10,878 nucleotides of DNA from Archaeoglobi archaeon (GTDB taxonomy: Archaea > Halobacteriota > Archaeoglobi > Archaeoglobales > Archaeoglobaceae): the NCBI GenBank assembly GCA_029259455.1, contig JAPDIT010000028.1, positions 1 to 10,878 of the forward strand, in the 5' to 3' direction. Made by a program: the position numbers and the translations under genes. The notes beneath the pieces are model-generated. The model saw only the letters and a program-made list of their open reading frames with translations, did not search any database and was not told the DNA's origin. This document shows, piece after piece, positions 6,579 to 10,878 of the stretch (positions are counted from its first letter, which is position 1; each line of letters begins with the position of its first letter).

Positions 6579-6619
6579 CTATCTTGCATGGATAATTGAA
6601 AAAGTAATGGGGGATGTTC

Positions 6620-7720
6620 ATGAAATCCATTGTTGAGGAGGCTCTTGCAAGGGCTGAGAGGGAGAAGAGAGAGAAGATTGAAGGTAAGGGGTTTGAGGAC
6701 GTGGAAGATGAAATACTGCAGGTACTGCATGAGCTAAAGACTATAATCAAGGTCATTGGCGTTGGTGGAGCCGGTTGTAACACAATAACGAGAATGTACG
6801 AGGAGGGAATCGAGGGGGCTGAGCTTATAGCCCTCAACACTGACGTTCAGCACCTTTACTACACCAAAGCTAACAGGAGAATCTTGATAGGGAAGAGAAG
6901 GACGAGAGGATTGGGTGCAGGAAGTTTGCCGCAAGTTGGTGAGGAGGCAGCGAGAGAGAGCGAGGATGAGATCAAAAAGTTCGTAGAAGGTTCCGACATG
7001 GTTTTTGTGACCTGCGGCCTTGGTGGCGGAACGGGAACTGGAGCTGCTCCAGTTGTTGCCGAAGCTGCCCAGGAAGCTGGAGCACTAACGATTGCGGTTG
7101 TAACCTTCCCGTTCTCCGCTGAAGGAGCTGTAAGAAGAGCAAACGCTGAAGCAGGACTTGAAAGGCTGAGAGAGGTTGCGGACACAGTTATTGTTATTCC
7201 AAATGACAGGCTGCTTGAAGTTGTGCCTAACTACCCGATGCAGCTTGCATTTAAGGTTGCAGATGAGATACTGATGAGAGCTGTGAAAGGAATAACGGAA
7301 TTGATCACGAAGCCGGCCCTGATCAACCTCGACTTTGCTGATGTCAGAACTGTAATGGAGAAGGGTGGAGTTGCGATGATTGGTCTTGGAGAGGCGAGTG
7401 GAGAGGACAAGGCAGCAGAGTCCGTCAGAAAGGCTTTGAAGAGCCCGCTTCTGGACGTTGATGTGTCAGGAGCGAAAGCGGCACTTGTCAACGTTACTGG
7501 CGGTCCAGACATGACAATTGAGGAGGCAGAAAGCGTAATCGAGGAGATCTACAGCAAGGTTGATCCTGATGCAAGGATTATCTGGGGAGCAATGATTGAT
7601 CCAGAACTTGAGAACACCATGAGGACGCTGATTATCGTAACAGGAGTTAAGAGTCCCCAAATTCTGGGGAGGAAAGGATATCCAATCACGAGAAAATACG
7701 GGATTGACTTTGTAAGATAA
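6620..7720 (+). CDS. ftsZ1: Cell division GTPase FtsZ (FtsZ1 type)
   Basis: FtsZ is the tubulin homologue that polymerises with GTP at midcell; in archaea FtsZ1 helps build the division ring. With the ATG at 6620 the protein has 366 residues. After a charged N-terminal extension (1-40) come VIGVGGAGCNT (45-55), ALNTD (71-75), the tubulin signature GGGTGTG (135-141) and IPNDRL (193-198). The T7 catalytic loop is NLDFAD (Asn236, Asp238, Asp241). The C-terminal domain ends in a short basic tail, RKGYPITRKYGIDFVR, typical of archaeal FtsZ1. An ATG at 6614 is in frame, but the GGGGG at 6609-6613 would touch it, whereas it sits 6 nt from 6620, so 6620 is preferred. secE, spt5 and rpl11 follow, the common euryarchaeal order. 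Calling it FtsZ1 rests mainly on that synteny. Confidence 0.95.
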   Translation: MKSIVEEALARAEREKREKIEGKGFEDVEDEILQVLHELKTIIKVIGVGGAGCNTITRMYEEGIEGAELIALNTDVQHLYYTKANRRILIGKRRTRGLGAGSLPQVGEEAARESEDEIKKFVEGSDMVFVTCGLGGGTGTGAAPVVAEAAQEAGALTIAVVTFPFSAEGAVRRANAEAGLERLREVADTVIVIPNDRLLEVVPNYPMQLAFKVADEILMRAVKGITELITKPALINLDFADVRTVMEKGGVAMIGLGEASGEDKAAESVRKALKSPLLDVDVSGAKAALVNVTGGPDMTIEEAESVIEEIYSKVDPDARIIWGAMIDPELENTMRTLIIVTGVKSPQILGRKGYPITRKYGIDFVR

Positions 7721-7723
7721 AGG

Positions 7724-7731
7724 TTTAAAAA
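7724..7731 (+). promoter_or_regulatory. Internal TATA promoter before secE
   Basis: GATAAAGG followed by TTTAAAAA starts within the stop codon region of ftsZ. The TATA centre near 7727-7728 is about 26 nt before the secE ATG, and no Shine-Dalgarno precedes that ATG. The secE-spt5-rpl11 genes can therefore be transcribed independently of ftsZ from a leaderless message. Confidence 0.6.
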
Positions 7732-7752
7732 CAGGTTGCGGACATTAACTGC

Positions 7753-7938
7753 ATGCAGCTCAGCGAGGTACAGTCGAAGCTCAGGGAATACTATAATGTC
7801 CTGAAGATGGCGAGGAAGCCTGACTGGGAAGAGTTCTCGATGACAACAAAGGTTGCCCTCGCTGTAATGTTTGTAGTTGGCTTTATCGGATTTGCCATCT
7901 ATATTCTTATGGAGATACTGCCGGGTGCTTTGAGATGA
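7753..7938 (+). CDS. secE: Protein translocase subunit SecE (Sec61 gamma)
   Basis: SecE clamps the two halves of SecY in the membrane channel that exports proteins. The 61-residue product has an amphipathic N-terminal helix, the conserved ARKPDWEEF stretch (20-28) that lies on the cytoplasmic face, and one transmembrane helix at about 33-55. This is the single-span form normal for archaea. It is followed by spt5 with an ATGA overlap, the same secE-nusG pairing found in bacteria and Euryarchaeota. The start is set by the upstream TATA box. Confidence 0.93.
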   Translation: MQLSEVQSKLREYYNVLKMARKPDWEEFSMTTKVALAVMFVVGFIGFAIYILMEILPGALR

Positions 7939-8387
7939 GCAAGTTCTTTGCTGTTAAAACCACAGCCAATCAGGAAAGGGTTGTGGCAAATCTGATGGAC
8001 ATGGCTGCCAGAAAGCACAAGCTCAACGTCTACTCCATCCTCGCTCCCAAGGAGCTCAAGGGGTACATTATCGTTGAGGCTGAAACATCTGATGACCTCT
8101 TGAAGGCGATAAGGGGATTGCCGCACGTGAAGGGTGTTGTTAAAGGAGAGATAAAGTTCAACGAAATTGAACACTTCTTGACTCCGAAGAAGGCTGCGGA
8201 GCAGATCAGAGAGGGGGACAAGGTTGAGATAGTATCGGGACCGTTTAAGGGTGAAATGGCGATTGTCAAAAGGGTGGATGAGGCAAAGAATGAAATAACG
8301 GTCGAGCTTCTTGAGGCTGTGGTGCCCATCCCTGTGACAGTAAAGGCTGATCACGTTAGGGTTATAGACAAAAGGGAGGAGGTGTGA
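7935..8387 (+). CDS. spt5: Transcription elongation factor Spt5 (NusG family)
   Basis: Spt5 binds the RNA polymerase clamp across the cleft, with Spt4 in archaea, and raises processivity. The 150-residue protein has an NGN domain (about 1-82) and a single KOW domain (about 91-145) with EGDKVEIVSGPFKGEMAIV. One KOW domain and this length are normal for archaeal Spt5. It overlaps secE by 4 bp (ATGA) and ends 2 bp before rpl11, so translation of the three genes is probably coupled. The gene for its partner Spt4 is not in the window. Confidence 0.95.
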   Translation: MSKFFAVKTTANQERVVANLMDMAARKHKLNVYSILAPKELKGYIIVEAETSDDLLKAIRGLPHVKGVVKGEIKFNEIEHFLTPKKAAEQIREGDKVEIVSGPFKGEMAIVKRVDEAKNEITVELLEAVVPIPVTVKADHVRVIDKREEV

Positions 8388-8389
8388 AT

Positions 8390-8863
8390 ATGGTACAGGT
8401 GGTTGAAGTACTGGTTCCGGGAGGTCAAGCTTCTCCGGGTCCACCCCTAGGTCCGGCTATTGGTCCTCTTGGGCTGAACGTAAAGCAGGTGGTTGACAAA
8501 ATAAATGAGGCTACGAAGGATTTTGAGGGTCTAAGCGTACCAGTCAAGATAATCGTCAAGGATGACAGAAGCTTTGAAATCGAAGTAGGAGTTCCACCGG
8601 TCTCAGCTCTTGTGAAGAGAGCGCTTGGAATTGAGAAGGGTTCCTCGCAACCGACAAGAGAGATTGTGGGAGATCTGACAATGGAGCAGGTAATAGAGAT
8701 TGCGAGAACGAAAAAGCAGCAGTCACTCTCATACACTCTGAGAGAAGTGGTTAAGGAGGTTCTTGGAACCTGCAACTCCATGGGTGTTACTGTTGAGGGC
8801 AAGAGTCCGAAAGAGGTTACCAGAGAGATCGAGGAAGGGAAGATAGAAATTCCTGAAGAGTAG
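8390..8863 (+). CDS. rpl11: Large ribosomal subunit protein uL11
   Basis: uL11 binds the GTPase-associated centre of 23S rRNA at the base of the L12 stalk. The 157-residue protein has the N-terminal domain with GGQASPGPPLGPAIGPLGLN (11-30), a proline-rich linker (VGVPPVSALV) and the C-terminal RNA-binding domain (about 75-157). Archaeal uL11 carries the acidic C-terminal extension seen here (EIEEGKIEIPEE). A GTG at 8384 is in frame, but GGAGG at 8378-8382 is 7 nt from the ATG at 8390 and only 1 nt from the GTG, so the ATG is preferred. The usual followers rpl1, rpl10 and rpl12 are absent; the next gene is convergent, with only 4 bp between stops. Confidence 0.96.
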   Translation: MVQVVEVLVPGGQASPGPPLGPAIGPLGLNVKQVVDKINEATKDFEGLSVPVKIIVKDDRSFEIEVGVPPVSALVKRALGIEKGSSQPTREIVGDLTMEQVIEIARTKKQQSLSYTLREVVKEVLGTCNSMGVTVEGKSPKEVTREIEEGKIEIPEE

Positions 8864-8867
8864 CTAG

Positions 8868-9569
8868 TCAGCTTATATCCCCGCAGGAACAGAAGAGCTC
8901 GTTAACTGCTGAAAAAAGATCATCATAACCCGTTTTTTTAAGATTTGAAATCTTTATCGGTCTGTATGGGATAGTTGTTAACTCAATGAAGTCCACAAGC
9001 TTTTCCATCAGCTCTGCCAGCACACCTTCCCTTTTCTTCAGCTCATTGAGCAGTACATTAACGTTAACCTCAGAAACGTCAGACTTTGTAAATACAGTCA
9101 GAGAGGGGATATTTAGCCTCAAAGAAGCCACAGCATTCTGCATAACTGCTGAAAGAAAGCTCTCAGGATCGGTAATGAGTGTTGAGTCCACAAGAAAAAT
9201 AGACAAAGAGAATGTCGAAGAAAGCTCTTCAACAAACCTTCTTCCCGCCAGACTGTAAATGAAGAGCTCTAACTGACCTGGAGTGTCGTACAAAACAAAT
9301 TCACCACCGCATTTCAGCTTATCCGCGTAATTTGCAGCAATCTCTACAGATTTGATGAGTGCACCATTAATTCCCAACCCGTACTCCTCCATAACGTGTT
9401 CTGTTTTGACGAACTCCCTTATGTCCTTTGATGCCTTGTAAATTGGCTCGCTGGCAGGGTCGAGGTTCACGCAGTCAACCCTGTAGCCTTTTTCTCTCAA
9501 ATATTCTGAGAAATTTTTCACGAAAGTGCTTTTCCCACTCCCAGCACAGCCAAGGACAAATATCTCCAT
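8868..9569 (-). CDS. GPN-loop GTPase
   Basis: GPN GTPases are dimeric SIMIBI-class GTPases; eukaryotic members (Npa3/GPN1) help assemble or import RNA polymerase II, while the archaeal role is unclear. In 233 residues there is a P-loop GCAGSGKST (7-15), LDPASE with Asp37, the G3 motif DTPGQ (95-99) and TKSD (161-164). The defining Gly-Pro-Asn loop is altered: residues 65-70 read LGINGA, so Pro is Ile while Gly and Asn remain. An in-frame GTG at 9575-9573 exists, but it lies inside the Shine-Dalgarno GGAGGTG, which is ideally spaced from the ATG at 9569-9567. The gene is last in a minus-strand operon, 2 bp after the coiled-coil gene's stop. Confidence 0.9.
   Translation of the reverse strand: MEIFVLGCAGSGKSTFVKNFSEYLREKGYRVDCVNLDPASEPIYKASKDIREFVKTEHVMEEYGLGINGALIKSVEIAANYADKLKCGGEFVLYDTPGQLELFIYSLAGRRFVEELSSTFSLSIFLVDSTLITDPESFLSAVMQNAVASLRLNIPSLTVFTKSDVSEVNVNVLLNELKKREGVLAELMEKLVDFIELTTIPYRPIKISNLKKTGYDDLFSAVNELFCSCGDIS
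8933..8939 (+). terminator. Possible U7 terminator for the rpl11 transcript
   Basis: Seven consecutive T on the plus strand lie 70 bp past the rpl11 stop, inside the convergent GPN GTPase gene. Nothing between the two stops resembles a terminator, so plus transcripts probably run into that gene and could stop here. On the minus strand the same bases code Lys codons of the GTPase. Confidence 0.35.
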
Positions 9570-9571
9570 GT

Positions 9572-10258
9572 TCACCTCCTCAGCAGTGCAAAGGCTGATC
9601 CGACTAAAAAGGACAGCGTTACGAAAAACAGTGTTTGAAAGATGTCGAGGTTTGCCTTAGTTGTTGACAGTTTGGACGTTAAATCCTCCACCTGCTGGAG
9701 TAGCTCACTGTTGTTAGCTTCAAGTCGGGTAAGAGTGTTGTTAAGGTACTCGATTTTCCCTTCAAGCTGTTTAACGACTTTGGTACAGTTGGATGTCATC
9801 GTTTTGTACTTCTCCAGCTCCTTCCTCAGCATTTCGTTTTCCTCGGCATAACTCTGAATCCTGTCGTAGAGTTCAACATTCATGTTGTTCACAATTTCAA
9901 AAAGTTTTTTGTAGTAGCTAGCCTCACTTTTCAGGTTAGCAACCTGCCTGCTTAGCTGCAGCACCTTCTCTTCCAGCTCCACAATGCTTCCTTCTGGATC
10001 GGGATCTCTCTCAACCCTCAATGGAATTAAGTACTTTGAACTGTTCGTTTTTACTTTGATCTGGTACAATCCCAAGCAGGAGTGGGTAACCTTTATCGAA
10101 TGAGTTCCTGCAGAAAGATGAGAAGAGTTCTCAAGAGTTTCAACAAAGTACATGCAGTCATCAAGAGTTACAACAGCCGGCTCATTTAGTGTGATGTTGA
10201 CAATATCACCCTGAAATGCTGTTGTAGCAGAGATTACGGCCAGAAGCAGTAAAATCAA
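9572..10258 (-). CDS. Exported coiled-coil protein with C-terminal membrane anchor
   Basis: No family is recognised. The 228 residues show a signal peptide (about 1-14, MILLLLAVISATTA), then a beta-rich domain (about 16-85) with Cys35 and Cys61 that could form a disulfide. A long heptad-rich coiled coil follows (about 90-205), then one transmembrane helix (about 206-224) and a two-Arg cytoplasmic tail. Six N-X-S/T sequons (Asn21, 44, 72, 157, 173, 182) fit an extracellular, glycosylated location. Together these predict a stalk standing outside the cell membrane. The start is TTG, overlapping the previous stop (TTGA), with GGGGGTGG a few bases upstream acting as Shine-Dalgarno. It lies between a membrane-anchored small-domain protein and a GPN GTPase, and the three are almost certainly one transcript. 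Confidence 0.8.
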   Translation of the reverse strand: MILLLLAVISATTAFQGDIVNITLNEPAVVTLDDCMYFVETLENSSHLSAGTHSIKVTHSCLGLYQIKVKTNSSKYLIPLRVERDPDPEGSIVELEEKVLQLSRQVANLKSEASYYKKLFEIVNNMNVELYDRIQSYAEENEMLRKELEKYKTMTSNCTKVVKQLEGKIEYLNNTLTRLEANNSELLQQVEDLTSKLSTTKANLDIFQTLFFVTLSFLVGSAFALLRR

Positions 10259-10668
10259 CCTTCCACCCCCGCAAGGCTGCTTTTAATCAGCTTCCAAACT
10301 TTTGAGAAGTCTTCAAGAGAGACAAATTTTCCCTTAACGAAGATGAATACACCATTCCCTTTCATAGCATATTTGTAGTCACTTCCCGAAACAAGCAGGA
10401 TTTCATCAGCCCTCATACTTCCCATCAGAGTTCTGATTTCATCAAGCTCATAGTCGTCAACTCCTTCAGCAATTTTCTTGTCCCCAACAATTGCCGCAAC
10501 GTTGACGAGATGTCTCTCTTTTAGATAACCGCAAAGTTCTTCAATCTCCATACGCCTCAAAATCTCCTTACTCCGATACCCTTTCCTATCCAGAATCTTT
10601 TCAGTTACAACAAATCCTACTATCACTCCCACAATTGCAAAAACGATTTGCCAGCTAATACCCACCAC
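10255..10668 (-). CDS. Membrane-anchored small-domain protein, possibly Roadblock/LC7-like
   Basis: No family is certain. The 137 residues begin with a transmembrane helix (about 5-22) followed by a strongly basic segment, EKILDRKGYRSK, which places the rest in the cytoplasm. After a helix (34-53) the order is strand (VNVAAIVGD), short loop, helix (YELDEIRTLMGSM), strands (EILLVSG, YKYAMKGN, GVFIFVKG) and helix (FSKVWKLIKSSL). That alpha/beta order resembles Roadblock/LC7 domains, which often partner small GTPases, and a GTPase lies two genes downstream. The resemblance is by eye only. Translation starts at one of two tandem GTG codons (10668-10666 or 10665-10663), with a TATA box about 27 nt upstream. 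It is the first gene of the minus-strand trio. Confidence 0.75.
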   Translation of the reverse strand: MVGISWQIVFAIVGVIVGFVVTEKILDRKGYRSKEILRRMEIEELCGYLKERHLVNVAAIVGDKKIAEGVDDYELDEIRTLMGSMRADEILLVSGSDYKYAMKGNGVFIFVKGKFVSLEDFSKVWKLIKSSLAGVEG

Positions 10669-10690
10669 CTTAAGATTTGTTAGCAGAAGT

Positions 10691-10698
10691 TATTTTTT
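10691..10698 (-). promoter_or_regulatory. TATA box of the minus-strand three-gene operon
   Basis: On the minus strand the sequence reads AAAAAATA, centred near 10695, about 27 nt before the GTG at 10668. The spacing fits a leaderless or nearly leaderless message. It is divergent from the promoter at 10773-10782. Confidence 0.45.
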
Positions 10699-10772
10699 AG
10701 TTTTTCTATCTGGTCGAGTGTGTTTAACATCCTGTAACCTCAATACTACACTAATATAATTCAACATCAAAA

Positions 10773-10782
10773 CTTATTTAAA
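10773..10782 (+). promoter_or_regulatory. TATA promoter of the right-edge gene
   Basis: CTTATTTAAA preceded by A-rich sequence is a good TATA box. Its centre near 10778 is 25 nt before the ATG at 10803, again consistent with leaderless initiation. Confidence 0.55.
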
Positions 10783-10802
10783 ACGATTCCAAACCAAACA
10801 AC

Positions 10803-10878
10803 ATGCTCAAAAGGTGGGATACGAGAAACTACGATATAGAACTCATCCTAACAATCTTCGACTCCATCAGCATAAACA
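10803..10878 (+). CDS. Start of an unidentified gene, cut by the window edge
   Basis: An open frame begins at ATG and runs to the edge: 25 full codons reading MLKRWDTRNYDIELILTIFDSISIN. The first residues are polar and basic, and the rest is an amphipathic stretch without a clear signal peptide. The upstream TATA box at the leaderless distance is the main support. There is too little sequence to name a family. Confidence 0.5.
   Translation, partial: MLKRWDTRNYDIELILTIFDSISIN

Noticed and set aside
6614..6619. Upstream ATG for ftsZ, two codons longer
   Set aside because: It would leave no space after GGGGG at 6609-6613; the ATG at 6620 has the correct 6-nt spacing.
6337..6840. 167-codon minus-strand open frame opposite the ftsZ start
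   Set aside because: Only its last part (from the ATG at 6486) is real, being the N-terminus of the frameshifted MBL hydrolase. The upstream part is low-complexity Ser/Leu-rich sequence antisense to ftsZ and its promoter.
8384..8389. GTG start for rpl11
   Set aside because: It lies 1 nt after the Shine-Dalgarno core; the ATG at 8390 is properly spaced and gives the expected uL11 N-terminus.
7899..8444. 181-codon minus-strand frame opposite spt5
   Set aside because: It is the antisense shadow of a clearly conserved gene and lacks recognisable motifs.
9570..9575. GTG start for the GPN GTPase
   Set aside because: The GTG is part of the Shine-Dalgarno sequence itself; the ATG at 9569 fits.
1..10878. 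tRNA, rRNA, CRISPR array or insertion sequence
   Set aside because: Both strands were read for tRNA-like arms, regularly spaced direct repeats and transposase motifs; none was seen. Box C-like GTGATGA strings occur only inside genes, without matching box D spacing.

Overview
The window looks like chromosomal DNA of a thermophilic euryarchaeon, most likely Archaeoglobus or a close relative. Evidence: archaeal BRE/TATA promoters about 26 nt upstream of start codons; AGA/AGG-rich arginine codons; tightly packed operons; and the order ftsZ1-secE-spt5-rpl11, which is typical of Euryarchaeota. A bacterial-type gyrB beside these genes matches the gyrase-containing euryarchaea. The genus is a judgement from memory of gene content, not a database match.

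Layout. (1) Positions 1-998: a small winged-helix regulator (165-377), then about 620 bp of very AT-rich non-coding DNA holding two near-identical 17-bp palindromes, a perfect 18-bp inverted repeat and a G7 tract. (2) 999-3636, plus strand: gyrB and an overlapping ThiF/MoeB-like E1 gene that starts at TTG inside the end of gyrB. (3) 3705-5545, plus: an RNA-processing beta-CASP nuclease overlapping (ATGA) a calcineurin-like phosphodiesterase. (4) 5532-6486, minus: a metallo-beta-lactamase-fold hydrolase gene broken by two single-base losses. (5) 6620-8863, plus: ftsZ, secE, spt5 (nusG) and rpl11, i.e. division, protein export, transcription elongation and ribosome genes. (6) 8868-10668, minus: a three-gene operon encoding a membrane-anchored small-domain protein, an exported coiled-coil protein with a C-terminal anchor, and a GPN-loop GTPase. 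(7) 10803 to the edge, plus: the first 25 codons of an unidentified gene.

Initiation. The first gene of nearly every transcription unit has a TATA box centred about 24-29 nt upstream of the start codon and no Shine-Dalgarno sequence, implying leaderless mRNA (wHTH gene, gyrB, the beta-CASP gene, the broken hydrolase, secE, the minus-strand trio and the right-edge gene). ftsZ is the exception, with a leader of about 20 nt. Several downstream genes (thiF, rpl11, the GPN GTPase, the coiled-coil gene) have visible Shine-Dalgarno sequences, which moves three starts (ftsZ, rpl11, GPN) downstream of the longest open frame.

Most of the window is conserved housekeeping. The parts most worth a second look are the palindrome-bearing gap upstream of gyrB, the membrane/coiled-coil/GPN-GTPase operon with its GIN in place of GPN, and the doubly frameshifted hydrolase. 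No tRNA, rRNA, CRISPR array or insertion sequence was recognised.
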